Shown: piece after piece, positions 33,033-44,730 of the stretch | Position numbering within the stretch: the first letter of the stretch is position 1 | How the letters are laid out: each line of letters opens with the position of its first letter | Assembly (NCBI RefSeq): GCF_900631615.1 | Contig: NZ_LR131273.1 | Span: 186,001 to 250,000 of the forward strand | Length of the DNA stretch: 64,000 nucleotides | Source of the DNA: Tsukamurella paurometabola | Lineage (GTDB): Bacteria > Actinomycetota > Actinomycetes > Mycobacteriales > Mycobacteriaceae | Direction: 5' to 3' | Position numbers and translations under genes: made by a program | Notes under the pieces: generated by a model | Seen by the model: the letters and a program-made list of their open reading frames with translations, nothing else | The model's database searches: none | Told to the model about the DNA's origin: nothing

Positions 33033-33880
33033 GGGTCCATCCTGCCAGTCACGTAGCGGGGCCTTCCGGCGAGGTCCCGGTGCTCGGCGACGCCCCCGAA
33101 CCCGGCCGCGCGCAGCAGCCCGGCGGTGCCGTCGCCGTTGCTGTCGTCGTGCTCGACGCCCACCGCTCCCCCGCCGGCGAGCAGGCGGGCGGCGAGCGGG
33201 GCGAGGTCGCGCATCAGGTCGAGGCCGTCGGCGCCGGAGAACAGGGCGGCCGCGGGGTCGGCGGCGGCCTCGCGGTCGAGGTCCGCGCCGTCGGGCACGT
33301 ACGGCGGGTTCGAGACGACGAGGTCGACGGCGCCGAGCCGCCCCGTCAGGCGGTCCGGCAGCTCCGGGTCGCGCACGTCGCCGTCGAGCACGGTCGCCGT
33401 GCCGGTGAGGTCGGCCGCGGCGGCGTTGCGCCGCAGGTAGTCGAGGGCGGCGGGTTCGCGCTCGACGAGCACGACACGCGCGTCGGGCACCGTCGCCGCG
33501 AGGTACAGGCCCAGTGCGCCGGAGCCGGCGCAGAGGTCGACGATCGCGGCGCCGCAGCCCACCTGCCGGGCGGCCCAGGCGGCGAGGAGTTCGGTCTCGG
33601 GCCGCGGCACGAAGACGCCGGGCCCCACGGCCAGCGTGAGCGGACCGAAGTACGCGCGGCCCAGGATGTGCTGGAGCGGCTCCCGGGACGCCCTGCGGGC
33701 GAGGAGGGCCTCGAACGCGGCGGCCTGTTCCGTCGTCGCGTCGTCGGCGACGGGAAGGCGGCCGCGGTCGATGCCGAGGGCCTCGGCGAGCAGCGTCTCC
33801 GCGTCGAACTGGGCCGACGGGACGCCCGCCGCCGCCAGCCGGGCCGTCGCGGCGGCCGCGAGCACTGTGGGCCGGGTCAC
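33029..33880 (-). CDS. prmC: peptide chain release factor N5-glutamine methyltransferase PrmC (HemK)
   Basis: This 283-residue SAM-dependent enzyme methylates the Gln of the GGQ motif in release factors. It has an N-terminal helical RF-binding domain (residues 1-75). The Rossmann domain follows, with SAM-binding DLCAGSGALGLYLA and the catalytic NPPY (VVSNPPYVPDG). The GTG start at 33880 is seven bases after the prfA stop; further upstream codons would overlap prfA. Its target RF1 is encoded just before it. Confidence 0.94.
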   Translation of the reverse strand: MTRPTVLAAAATARLAAAGVPSAQFDAETLLAEALGIDRGRLPVADDATTEQAAAFEALLARRASREPLQHILGRAYFGPLTLAVGPGVFVPRPETELLAAWAARQVGCGAAIVDLCAGSGALGLYLAATVPDARVVLVEREPAALDYLRRNAAAADLTGTATVLDGDVRDPELPDRLTGRLGAVDLVVSNPPYVPDGADLDREAAADPAAALFSGADGLDLMRDLAPLAARLLAGGGAVGVEHDDSNGDGTAGLLRAAGFGGVAEHRDLAGRPRYVTGRMDP

Positions 33881-33887
33881 CGCCGGG

Positions 33888-34976
33888 TTACTCGGCCTCG
33901 AGGCGGGCCTGGCGGTCCGCGGCCTGCAGCGCATCGAGCAGGGCGTCGAGCTCGCCGTCGAGGACCTGGTCGAGATTGTGCGCCTTGAAGCCGATGCGGT
34001 GGTCTGCGATGCGGTTCTCGGGGAAGTTGTAGGTGCGGATCCGCTCGGACCGGTCGACGGTGCGGATCTGCGCGGCCCGGGAGTCCGACGCGGCGGCCTC
34101 GGCCTCCTCCTCCTTGAGGGCCTGCAGTCGCGCGGCGAGCACCTGCATGGCGCGCGCCTTGTTCTGCAGCTGGGAGCGCTCGTTCTGGCAGGTCACGACG
34201 ATGTTCGTGGGCAGGTGGGTGATGCGCACCGCGGAGTCGGTGGTGTTGACGCCCTGGCCGCCCTTGCCGGACGAGCGGTAGACGTCGATGCGCAGATCCG
34301 ATTCGTCGATCTGCACCTCCTCGACCTCGTCGGGCTCGGGGTAGACCAGCACGCCGGCCGCGGAGGTGTGGATGCGGCCCTGGCTCTCGGTGGCGGGGAC
34401 GCGCTGCACGCGGTGCACGCCGCCCTCGAACTTCATCCGGGCCCAGACGCCGTCGATGGTGCCGTCGGCCGCGGGGCCGCGGGATTTGATCGCGAACGTG
34501 GCGTCCTTGAAGCCGCCGAGGTCGGAGTAGGTGGCGCCGAGGGTCTCGACCTTCCACCCGCGGCGCTCCGCGTAGCGCAGGTACATGCGCGCGAGGTCGC
34601 CGGCGAAGAGGGCCGACTCCTCGCCGCCCTCGCCGGACTTGACCTCGAGCACCACGTCGTCCGAGTCGTGCGGATCGCGCGGGGCGAGCAGGTCGGTGAG
34701 CTGCTGCTCGAGCGCCTCGATCTGCTCGGTCAGGGCGGCCACCTCGTCGGCGAACGAGGCGTCGTCGGCCGCGAGCTCCTGCGCGGCGGCGCGGTCCTCG
34801 CGGGCGGCCTCCAGCTTGCGGTGCGTCGCCATGATGGGCGCCAGCTCGGCGAAGCGCTTGCCCACCTTGCGGGCCGCGGCGGCGTCGTTGTGCAGCGCCG
34901 GATCGGACATCTGCTGCTCGAGGCCGGCGTACTCGGCGAGGATGTCGTCGATCGCGGAGGGGGACGTGGCGCTCAT
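33888..34976 (-). CDS. prfA: peptide chain release factor 1
   Basis: This 362-residue RF1 recognises UAA and UAG. Present are the GGQ loop [15 protein letters not shown] (about residues 230-244) whose Gln is the PrmC substrate, the PxT codon-reading motif as [10 protein letters not shown], and the [11 protein letters not shown] entry segment. The start ATG at 34976 has an AAAGG-type ribosome binding site nine bases upstream. The longer frame to 35267 runs through the rpmE-prfA spacer and is rejected. It lies 100 bases after rpmE. Confidence 0.96.
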   Translation of the reverse strand: MSATSPSAIDDILAEYAGLEQQMSDPALHNDAAAARKVGKRFAELAPIMATHRKLEAAREDRAAAQELAADDASFADEVAALTEQIEALEQQLTDLLAPRDPHDSDDVVLEVKSGEGGEESALFAGDLARMYLRYAERRGWKVETLGATYSDLGGFKDATFAIKSRGPAADGTIDGVWARMKFEGGVHRVQRVPATESQGRIHTSAAGVLVYPEPDEVEEVQIDESDLRIDVYRSSGKGGQGVNTTDSAVRITHLPTNIVVTCQNERSQLQNKARAMQVLAARLQALKEEEAEAAASDSRAAQIRTVDRSERIRTYNFPENRIADHRIGFKAHNLDQVLDGELDALLDALQAADRQARLEAE

Positions 34977-35076
34977 GGCGGCGGTGCCTTTCTCGGACGG
35001 GGCGGTGACGGGGCGGGCGGCCCGTGAAACGCGCCGACGCCCGGCCTGCGGGGCAGGACGGGCGTCGGCGGGACAG

Positions 35077-35307
35077 CTACTCGGAGGCCGAGGCCTTGCT
35101 CGGGCGCTTGCCGTAGCGCTTCTCGAAGCGGGCGACGCGGCCGCCGGTGTCGAGGATCTTCTGCTTGCCCGTGTAGAACGGGTGGCACTGCGAGCAGACC
35201 TCGACGTTGATCCGGCCGTCGGCCTTGGTGCTGTGCGTCTCGAACGTGTTACCGCAACCGCAGACAACGGTGGTGGCCACGTAATCGGGGTGGATCCCCT
35301 GCTTCAT
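35077..35307 (-). CDS. rpmE: 50S ribosomal protein L31, zinc-binding form
   Basis: This 76-residue L31 starts [10 protein letters not shown]. The zinc ribbon residues are present (VCGCGN and [11 protein letters not shown]), so this is the zinc-containing C+ type, not the zinc-independent paralogue induced under zinc starvation. The C-terminus is basic with a short Ser/Ala tail. It is followed by prfA on the same strand, with 100 bases between that include a palindromic GC-rich stretch. Confidence 0.95.
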   Translation of the reverse strand: MKQGIHPDYVATTVVCGCGNTFETHSTKADGRINVEVCSQCHPFYTGKQKILDTGGRVARFEKRYGKRPSKASASE

Positions 35308-35344
35308 GATTGCCGTCCTTCTTGTTCGTGGTCGCCGGGTCGCC

Positions 35345-35396
35345 CCTGGCGTGCGCCAGGACCGTGAACCGGAACCCATACCGACGTTCCAGTATG
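35345..35396 (-). promoter_or_regulatory. rpmE promoter and leader hairpin
   Basis: In the transcribed direction an extended -10-like CATACT (35391-35396, plus-strand agtatg) is followed by a leader. The leader has a hairpin with perfect 7-base arms (cctggcg 35345-35351, cgccagg 35354-35360) 37 bases before the rpmE start. Actinobacterial L31 leaders bind the protein itself, and this could be one. No covariance check was possible. Confidence 0.45.
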
Positions 35397-35592
35397 CCAG
35401 AACGCACAGGGCTTCGAGAAATTCCCGGCCGGAGGGCGTGCGGGCGCAGCCCCGATCACGATGCGGTACCCGTTTGGCGGTTGCCTGGCGCGCCGTAAGC
35501 CGCCCGGTGTTAGCTACGAGCTGTCACCGGACCGGCACCGTGCGTCAGCGGGCGAACGGGCCGAGTTCTCGAGGAATCCTGGGAGTGAAGAC

Positions 35593-37266
35593 GTGAACGA
35601 GTCAGGCAGTGGACCGGCGATCGAGCCCGCCGGGACCGTGATCGGCGGATACGTCGTGGAGCGCCTGCTGGGCGCGGGCGGCATGGGCGCCGTGTACGCG
35701 GCCCGGCACCCCCGGCTGCCGCGTGTGGACGCCCTCAAGGTGCTCCCCACGGCCTTCTCCCACGACCCGACCTACCGGGCCCGGTTCGAGCGGGAGGCGG
35801 ACATGGCCGCCCGGCTCGATCACCCGAACATCGTGCCGGTCTACGACCGCGGCAACGACGACGGCCGGCTCTGGATGTCGATGAAGCTGGTCCCCGGCCA
35901 GGACGCCTCGGCGCTCCTCGCGAGCAACCCCGGCGGACTGCCGATCCCCCAGGTGCTGACCATCGTCGACGCGGTGGCAGCGGCCCTGGACTACGCGCAC
36001 TCCCAGGGCCTGCTGCACCGCGACGTCAAGCCCGGCAACATCATGATCGACACGACCGGCGCGTCGCCGCGCGTCATGCTCGGCGATTTCGGTATCGCCC
36101 GGCAGCAGCAGGAGAGCAGCGACCTGACCTCGGTCGGCATGGTGGTCGGCACCCTGGACTACGCGTCGCCGGAGCAGCTCAGCGGCGATCCCGTCGACGG
36201 CCGCAGCGACCAGTACAGTCTCGCCGGCACGACGGTGCAGCTGCTCACGGGCGCGAAGCCCTACGGGGCCAGCAGCGGCACCGCCGTGATCCGCGACCAT
36301 CTGATGGCGCCGCCGCCGGCGCCCTCGCGCCAGCGTCCCGGGGTGCCGCCGGCGATCGACGCGGTGATCGCCCGCGCGATGGCGAAGTCGCCGCAGCAGC
36401 GGTTCGCGACGTGTCACGATTTCGCCCAGGCGCTGCGGGCCGCGGCGGCGGGCGGCGTGCAGGCACAGGCACCGTCGACCCCGACGGCGCGGGTGGCGAC
36501 CCCGCCGCCGGGTCCGGCGTACCGCCCGGCGACTCCCCCACCCTTTCAGGGCGCGCCGTCGCAGCCCTTCGCCCGGCCGTCGGGGCCGGTGTCGAACCCG
36601 CAGGTCGCGGGGCCGCAGGGCACCTGGCAGGGCGGGCCCGTGGGTCTCGCGGGCCCGGTGCCGCAGGGACAGCAGGGCGGTACGCGCAAGGGCGTGGTCA
36701 TCGGCGCGATCGCCGCGGTCGCGGTGGTGGCCGTGGCCGCGGTGTCGATCCTGGTGTTCAGCACGAGCTCCGACGAGGCCGTCGCATCGCCCACCTCGTC
36801 GGCCCGGCCCTCGGCGACGACCACGACGACCACCGCGACGCCGGTGAACAACACGTCCACGCTGCGGGAGGGCTTCATCGACCCGTGCCTGCTGCCGGTG
36901 TCCGTGATCTCGTCGCTGGGGATCAGCCCGCTCGCGGACGACCCCGGCCAGCGCTCCGGCGACGCCGGCGCCAAGTACGCCTGCAAGGGATCCGATTCCA
37001 AGGCGAGCAACGCGGACGTGAAGTTCGCGACCTTCGTCACCTCCAACTCGTGGGAGACGGGCGCCCCGGTGACGGTGCCGGGCTCGACGAAGTGGCGGTC
37101 CTTCACCGTGCCGAGCACGAACACCGCGACGCCGGACTACTGCGTCACGGCGTACAAGTCGTTGTCGAACGGGGTGCTCTACATCGGGCTGCAGAAGGTG
37201 GGTAACCGCGACTGCAATCGCGGCACGGAGATCGCCGCGGCGATCACGCAGTACCTGCCGCAGTAG
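35593..37266 (+). CDS. transmembrane Ser/Thr protein kinase with extracellular Cys-rich sensor domain
   Basis: This 557-residue PknB-family kinase has its catalytic domain at about residues 18-290. The Gly loop is LLGAGGMGAVY, with Lys49 in DALKV, HRD at 142-144, Asn149 and DFG 165-167. A Ser/Thr-rich activation loop (ESSDLTSVGMVVGT) precedes SPE. A Pro/Gln-rich linker of about 75 residues and one membrane helix (about 367-389) lead to an outer domain with four Cys (FIDPC, KYAC, DYC, RDC). The outer-domain pattern is like DUF3558-type lipoprotein domains. There are no PASTA repeats. The GTG at 35593 is preceded by GGGAG. It lies between rpmE and rho, which are neighbours in M. tuberculosis. 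Confidence 0.9.
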   Translation: MNESGSGPAIEPAGTVIGGYVVERLLGAGGMGAVYAARHPRLPRVDALKVLPTAFSHDPTYRARFEREADMAARLDHPNIVPVYDRGNDDGRLWMSMKLVPGQDASALLASNPGGLPIPQVLTIVDAVAAALDYAHSQGLLHRDVKPGNIMIDTTGASPRVMLGDFGIARQQQESSDLTSVGMVVGTLDYASPEQLSGDPVDGRSDQYSLAGTTVQLLTGAKPYGASSGTAVIRDHLMAPPPAPSRQRPGVPPAIDAVIARAMAKSPQQRFATCHDFAQALRAAAAGGVQAQAPSTPTARVATPPPGPAYRPATPPPFQGAPSQPFARPSGPVSNPQVAGPQGTWQGGPVGLAGPVPQGQQGGTRKGVVIGAIAAVAVVAVAAVSILVFSTSSDEAVASPTSSARPSATTTTTTATPVNNTSTLREGFIDPCLLPVSVISSLGISPLADDPGQRSGDAGAKYACKGSDSKASNADVKFATFVTSNSWETGAPVTVPGSTKWRSFTVPSTNTATPDYCVTAYKSLSNGVLYIGLQKVGNRDCNRGTEIAAAITQYLPQ

Positions 37267-37300
37267 GTCGCTCCCGCGGGCACCGAGGTCGGGTACGGGC

Positions 37301-37336
37301 GACGGCGCCCCACTCCCGAGGGAGTGGGGCGCCGTC
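37301..37336. terminator. bidirectional terminator between the kinase gene and rho
   Basis: Seventeen-base inverted arms (37301-37317 and 37320-37336) form a near-perfect hairpin between the convergent stops of the kinase gene and rho. It is followed by GTCGTT on the plus side. The length and lack of mismatches make it a convincing shared terminator. Confidence 0.8.
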
Positions 37337-37353
37337 GTCGTTCGGGCCGGGCG

Positions 37354-39393
37354 TCAGTCGTTGTCGCCGAAGCCGCTGTTCTTCTGCACCGTCATGAGGA
37401 ACTCGATGTTGTTCTGCGTCTTCTTGAGCTGGCTGATCAGCAGGTCGATGGCCTGCTGGCTGTCCAGCGCGGAGAGCAGCCGGCGCAGCTTGTTCACCAC
37501 GGCGGCCTCGTCGGGAGCCATGATGAGCTCGTCCTTACGGGTGTTCGACGCGGCGACGTCGACCGCCGGGAAGACGCGCCGTTCCGAGATCTTGCGGTCC
37601 AGCTTGAGCTCGGCGTTGCCGGTGCCCTTGAACTCCTCGAAGATCACCGTGTCGCCGGTGGAGCCGGTCTCGACCAGTGCCGTGGCGATGATGGTCAGCG
37701 AGCCGCCGTTCTCGATGTTGCGCGCCGCGCCCAGGAACCGCTTCGGCGGGTACAGGGCCGTCGAGTCGATACCGCCCGAGAGGATGCGGCCCGACGCGGG
37801 GCTCGAGTTGTTGTAGGCGCGGCCCAGGCGGGTGATCGAGTCGAGCAGCACCACCACGTCCTTGCCGCCCTCCACCAGGCGCTTGGCCCGCTCGATGGCG
37901 AGCTCGGCGACCGAGGTGTGGTCTGACGGCGGCCGGTCGAAGGTCGAGCTGATGACCTCGCCGCGCACGCTGCGCTGCATGTCGGTGACCTCTTCGGGCC
38001 GCTCGTCCACCAGCACCACCATGAGGTAGCACTCCGGGTTGTTGGTCGCGATCGCGTTCGCGATGTCCTGCAGCACCGTGGTCTTGCCGGCCTTCGGCGG
38101 GGCGGAGATCAGCGCGCGCTGGCCCTTGCCGATCGGCATGATCAGGTCGATCACGCGGGTGGTGAGGATGTTCTGCGCGGTCTCCAGGCGCAGTCGCTGG
38201 TTGGGGTACAGCGGCGTGAGCTTGTTGAACTCGGGCCGGTTCTTGGCCGCCTCGACGGGCTGGCCGTTCACCGAGTCGAGGCGCACCAGCGGGTTGAACT
38301 TCTGCCGGTTCTGGTTGCCCCGGCCGCCTCCGCCGCCGCCCTGGTTGCCGCCGTCGTTCTCGCCGTCGCGGGGCATCTTCACGGCGCCCGTGATCGCGTC
38401 GCCGCGGCGCAGGCCGTTGCGGCGGATCATGTTCATGGAGACGTACACGTCGTTCGGCCCGGCGATGTAGCCCGAGGTGCGGACGAAGGCGTAGTTGTCG
38501 AGGACGTCGAGGATGCCGGCCACGGGCTGCAGGACGTCGTCCTCGCTGACCTGCGGCTCGCCGTCGTTCTGGTTGCGGTCGCGGCCGCGGCGGCGCTCGC
38601 GGAAGCGGCGCCCGCGGCGCCCCTGTCCCTCGCCCTCGTCGGGGCCGTTGTTGTTCTGGTTCTGGTTGGGGCCGTTGTTGCCGCGCTGCCCCTGCTGGCG
38701 ATCGTTCTGGTTGCGCTCGCCCTGCTGGCGGTCCTGGCGGTTCTCGCCGCCCTGACCGTCCTGGTTCTGGTTGCGGCGCTGGTTGCGCTCGCGGCGCTGG
38801 CCCTGCTCACCGTCGTTCTTGGCGGTGTCGTTCTTGGCGGCGTCGTTCGTGGGCGCGTCGGCCTTCGCGGCGTTCCCCTGGGGCGCGTCGCCCTGGGCGC
38901 TCGCGTCGCCGCGGTCCGACGATGCCCGGTCCGCCTTCGCGGCCCGCTCGCCGCGGGGAGCGCGGGTGCGGCCCTGGGCCTTCGCGCCGTCGGCCGCGCC
39001 CGCGGGCGCCTCGGTCGCGGCGTCGGGCTTCGGCGTCTCGTTCGTGGAGGCCTCGGCCGGCGAAGCGTCCGCCTTGGGCACGTCGTTCTTGGGCGCCTCG
39101 TTCTTGGGGGCGTCGCTCTTGGGGGCGTCGCTCTTGGGGGCGTCGCTCTTGGGGGCGTCGGCCTTGGTCGCCTTCGGCGCGGCCTTGCCTGCGCCGCCGT
39201 GCTCGTTGATCGCCGCGATGAGATCGCCCTTGCGGAGCCCGGAGACGCCCTTGATCCCCAGCTCGCTCGCGATTCCGCGCAGCTCGGCCAGCACCATGCC
39301 GTTGAGGCCCGAGCGGCGGCGCTCGTCGGCCCGCGTCGTGCTGGCCGCGGCGGTGGCCGTCTCCGGGCTGGTGGTCACGTCCGTTTCGGTCAC
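37354..39393 (-). CDS. rho: transcription termination factor Rho with long low-complexity insertion
   Basis: This 679-residue hexameric RNA helicase terminates transcription. Residues 28-65 form the Rho N-terminal helical domain (LNGMVLAELRGIASELGI). Residues 70-265 are disordered. They start with PKSDA-type pentapeptide repeats, then Ala/Asn/Asp stretches, then Arg/Asn/Gln/Gly-rich sequence that probably binds RNA, as in other high-GC Actinobacteria. The cold-shock-like RNA domain follows, then the ATPase with Walker A APPKAGKT at about residue 435. The GTG start has AAAGGA five bases upstream. Confidence 0.96.
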   Translation of the reverse strand: MTETDVTTSPETATAAASTTRADERRRSGLNGMVLAELRGIASELGIKGVSGLRKGDLIAAINEHGGAGKAAPKATKADAPKSDAPKSDAPKSDAPKNEAPKNDVPKADASPAEASTNETPKPDAATEAPAGAADGAKAQGRTRAPRGERAAKADRASSDRGDASAQGDAPQGNAAKADAPTNDAAKNDTAKNDGEQGQRRERNQRRNQNQDGQGGENRQDRQQGERNQNDRQQGQRGNNGPNQNQNNNGPDEGEGQGRRGRRFRERRRGRDRNQNDGEPQVSEDDVLQPVAGILDVLDNYAFVRTSGYIAGPNDVYVSMNMIRRNGLRRGDAITGAVKMPRDGENDGGNQGGGGGGRGNQNRQKFNPLVRLDSVNGQPVEAAKNRPEFNKLTPLYPNQRLRLETAQNILTTRVIDLIMPIGKGQRALISAPPKAGKTTVLQDIANAIATNNPECYLMVVLVDERPEEVTDMQRSVRGEVISSTFDRPPSDHTSVAELAIERAKRLVEGGKDVVVLLDSITRLGRAYNNSSPASGRILSGGIDSTALYPPKRFLGAARNIENGGSLTIIATALVETGSTGDTVIFEEFKGTGNAELKLDRKISERRVFPAVDVAASNTRKDELIMAPDEAAVVNKLRRLLSALDSQQAIDLLISQLKKTQNNIEFLMTVQKNSGFGDND
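39076..39165 (-). repeat. 15-bp tandem repeats coding PKSDA in rho
   Basis: Three exact units of gggggcgtcgctctt (39106-39150), flanked by degenerate copies, encode A-P-K-S/N-D/E pentapeptides in the disordered insert of Rho. Such a perfect array is prone to length change by slippage. Confidence 0.85.
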
Positions 39394-39673
39394 GGAGTTC
39401 CTTTCAATTCCCTGCTCGCGCAGTGCGGAAGCAGGGGCCTACCGTGCTCGCCGGGCTGTCCTGCGATGGTGCACAGGCGTTTTCGCGGGCGACGCACGAA
39501 TGACGAAGGTGCTTGTATGCGCTTCGGCTGCCGGGCCCCGCGTTTCCGGCGGGGGCACAGATGTCTCGGCCTGATGTGGAGACCGGCGCGCCATCACGTC
39601 CGAAGCTGGTTGCTGGGCGTGGAAATGGCAAGGTGCCGAAACAGCGTCCGCGCATTCGTCGGACACTTCGGCC

Positions 39674-39702
39674 ATGATAGCGCGGGTGCGGGTCCCCGGC
39701 AA
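39674..39702 (-). promoter_or_regulatory. rho promoter (TTGCCG-17-TATCAT) with a long leader
   Basis: On the minus strand -35 TTGCCG (39697-39702) and -10 TATCAT (39674-39679) have an ideal 17-base spacer. This predicts a 5' leader of about 270 bases before rho, long enough for the known autogenous control of rho by premature termination. The remaining gap 39703-39879 is GC-repetitive with no gene seen. Confidence 0.6.
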
Positions 39703-39879
39703 TCACCGCCCCCACCGTGCCCGCCGTTCGCCCGCGGATCCGCGCACGCGGCACGGCCGCGGACGGCCTCGCGCGCACGCGGCGCGCGGGTGCGCACGCC
39801 GCACGTCCGCACCGTCGCGCCGGATGCGCGACAGCGGTCCCGCGCGCGGCACGTGCGCGGGAGGCGCGACGGCGGGGCG

Positions 39880-41982
<2,103 letters not shown>

Positions 41983-41990
<8 letters not shown>

Positions 41991-43320
41991 TGGTTCCCTC
42001 CAGACGGAGCACGGAGGACACGGCGGTCACCACGTCCAGTTTCTTCAGGGCCTCGACGGTGGCCGACAGGGCCGCGTCGGGTGCCTTGTGGGTGAGGATC
42101 ACCAGCCGCGCACCCTGGTCGGGCGTATCGGCCTGCTGGCGGACGGTACTGATCGAGACGTCGCGCGCGGAGAACTCGTTCGCGACGGCACTGAGCACGC
42201 CGGGGCGGTCGGTGACCTCCATCGCCACGTAGTACCGGGTGAGCACCTCCCCGATCGGCGCGATCGGCAGCTTGGCGTACGCCGAATCGCGCGGGCCCCG
42301 GCCGGAGACCACCTTGTTGCGGGCCGCGGCGACGAGGTCACCCATGACCGCGGACGCCGTGGGCGCGCCGCCCGCTCCGGCACCGTAGAACATGAGCCGG
42401 CCGGCGTTCTCGGCCTCCACGAAGACGGCGTTGTACGCCCCGTCGACGCTCGCGAGCGGGTGCTTGACGGGGACGAGCGCCGGGTACACGCGGGCCGAGA
42501 CGCGTTGCGCGCCCGAGGCGTCGGTGAACTTCTCGCAGATCGCGAGCAGCTTGATGGTGCAGTCGAAGGCCTTGGCCGCCTCGATGTCGGCCGCCGTCAC
42601 GCCGGTGATCCCCTCGCGGTGCACATCGTCCGCCTTGACGCGGGTGTGGAAGGCGATCGAGGCCAGGATCGCGGCCTTGGACGCGGCGTCGTAGCCCTCG
42701 ACGTCGGCCGTCGGGTCGGCCTCCGCGTACCCCAGGCGGCCGGCCTCCTTGAGCACGATCTCGTAGGGATCGCCGTGCTCGGCCATGTTGGAGAGGATGA
42801 AGTTGGTGGTGCCGTTGACGATGCCCGCCACCAGTTCCACGCTGTCACCGGCGAGCGACTGCTGGAGCGGGCGGATCACGGGGATCGCACCGGCCACGGC
42901 GGCCTCGAAGTACAGGTCGGCGCGGGCCTTGTTGGCGGCGTCGGCGAGCTGACCGGTGTACTCGGCGAGCAGTGCCTTGTTCGCCGTGACCACCGACTTG
43001 CCCGCCTTGAACGCGCTGAGCATCAGCGAGCGCGTGGGCTCGATGCCGCCCATCACCTCGACGACGATGTCGACGTCGTCGCGGCCGACGAGGGCCTCCG
43101 CGTCGTCGGTGAGCAGGCTCTTCTTCAGGCCGAGTTCCTTGAGCCCGCGGTCCCTCTCGGTGTTGCGCACGGCGATTCCGCGGATGACGAGCCTCGCGCC
43201 CACGCGGGCGGCGAGATCGTCCGCGTTCTCCACGAGGATGCGCGCCACCTCGGCGCCGACGGTGCCCATACCGAGGAGGGCGACGCCCAGTTCCTTGGTC
43301 TGACCAGGATTTTCAGTCAT
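41983..43320 (-). CDS. hom: homoserine dehydrogenase with ACT domain
   Basis: This 445-residue enzyme reduces aspartate semialdehyde to homoserine. The NAD(P)-binding [13 protein letters not shown] is at residues 17-29. The conserved [11 protein letters not shown] and [11 protein letters not shown] lie in the catalytic half. Residues 360-440 form an ACT domain ([17 protein letters not shown]) for feedback inhibition by threonine. The ATG overlaps the lysA stop by one base. M. tuberculosis names this gene thrA. Confidence 0.96.
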
Positions 43321-44717
43321 CAGAGCACCTCCAGGCTCACCAGATCGTCCACGGTCTCCCGGCGCAGGATCAGCCGCGCCGCGCCGTCCTTGACCGCCAC
43401 CACCGCCGGTCGCGGCTGCATGTTGTAGCGGCTGGACATCGAATAGCAGTACGCCCCCGTGGCGGCGACGGCCAGGAGGTCGCCCTCCGCCAGGTCGCCG
43501 GGGGTGTCGGTGTCGCGGACCACGATGTCGCCGGTCTCGCAGTGCTTGCCGACGATGCGGGAGAGCACCGGCGCCCCCTGCGGGTCACGGCTCGCGACGA
43601 CGGCGGTGTACTCCGCGCCGTACAGGGCGGTGCGGATGTTGTCGCTCATGCCGCCGTCCACGGAGACGTAGCGCCGGAAGCCCTGTGCCGCGGCGGCGTC
43701 CGATGCCGACGCCGCGTCGACCGCGACGTCCTTGATGGTCCCGACCTCGTACAGCGTGATGCCGGGCGGGCCGGCGATCGCGCGCCCCGGCTCGACCGCC
43801 AGGTGCGGCGTCGCCAGTCCCAGTGCGGCGGACTCGGCTTCGACGATGTGGCGCAGCTTCGCCGCGAGGTCGGTGACGGGCGGCGGGTCGTCGTGCGCGG
43901 TGTAGGAGATGCCCAGGCCGCCGCCCAGGTCGATGGTGCTCAGCTGCGCGGTCTTCTCGGCGCCGAACCGGGCCACCACGTCGCGCAGGAGCTCCAGCAC
44001 GCGCCGGGCGGCGATCTCGAATCCGTTGACGTCGAAGATCTGCGAGCCGATGTGACTGTGCAGCCCCACCAGGCGCAGGTTGTCGGCGGCGAACACGGCG
44101 GTGACGGCCTGCATCGCCGGGGAGTCGGAGCCGGCTCCGCTGGCTTCACGGCCCGCCGTGGCGGCCAGCGAGAAGCCGAACTTCTGATCCTCGTGCGCGG
44201 TGGAGATGAACTCGTGGGTGTGCGCCTCGACACCCGGGGTGAGGCGGATCAACACCTCCTGCACCGTGTTCCGCTCCGCCGCGACGGCGTCGAGCCGCGC
44301 GATCTCGGAGAGCGAATCCACCACGACGTGCCCGATGCCCGACTCGACGGCGAAGTCCAGCTCGGCGACGGACTTGTTGTTGCCGTGCAGCGCGATCCGT
44401 TCGGCGGGGAACCCGGCGCGAAGCGCGACGGCGAGTTCGCCGCCGCTGCACACGTCGAGGCTCAGGCCCTCGTCGCGCACCCAGCGGGCGATCTCCATGG
44501 ACAGGAACGCCTTCGAGGCGTAATGCACCGCGGCGTCGGCGCCGAAGGCCTCCCGCATGCCGCGGCACCGGGCCCGGAAGTCCTCCTCGTCGATCACGAG
44601 CAGGGGCGTGCCGAATTCGGCCGCGAGCGCGGTGACGGGCACCCCGGCGACCGAGACGGCACCGTCGGCCTCCCGGCGCGCGTGGGCGGGCCACACGGCC
44701 CGGTCCAATTCACTCAC
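43320..44717 (-). CDS. lysA: diaminopimelate decarboxylase
   Basis: This 465-residue PLP enzyme makes lysine from meso-diaminopimelate. The PLP Lys is in [10 protein letters not shown] at about residue 65. The barrel motif HSHIGSQIF and the Gly-rich phosphate loop [10 protein letters not shown] are present. The C-terminal domain carries the partner-site CETGD, with the Cys that reaches into the other monomer. The GTG start at 44717 gives the family length; the longer frame is overlap with argS. It lies 13 bases after argS. Confidence 0.95.
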   Translation of the reverse strand: MSELDRAVWPAHARREADGAVSVAGVPVTALAAEFGTPLLVIDEEDFRARCRGMREAFGADAAVHYASKAFLSMEIARWVRDEGLSLDVCSGGELAVALRAGFPAERIALHGNNKSVAELDFAVESGIGHVVVDSLSEIARLDAVAAERNTVQEVLIRLTPGVEAHTHEFISTAHEDQKFGFSLAATAGREASGAGSDSPAMQAVTAVFAADNLRLVGLHSHIGSQIFDVNGFEIAARRVLELLRDVVARFGAEKTAQLSTIDLGGGLGISYTAHDDPPPVTDLAAKLRHIVEAESAALGLATPHLAVEPGRAIAGPPGITLYEVGTIKDVAVDAASASDAAAAQGFRRYVSVDGGMSDNIRTALYGAEYTAVVASRDPQGAPVLSRIVGKHCETGDIVVRDTDTPGDLAEGDLLAVAATGAYCYSMSSRYNMQPRPAVVAVKDGAARLILRRETVDDLVSLEVL

Positions 44718-44730
44718 GAGTGGTGGCCCC

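Noticed and set aside
39703-39879. CRISPR-like or structured repeat in the GC-dense gap before thrB
   Set aside because: Repeats are irregular CpG-rich strings without fixed unit or spacing.
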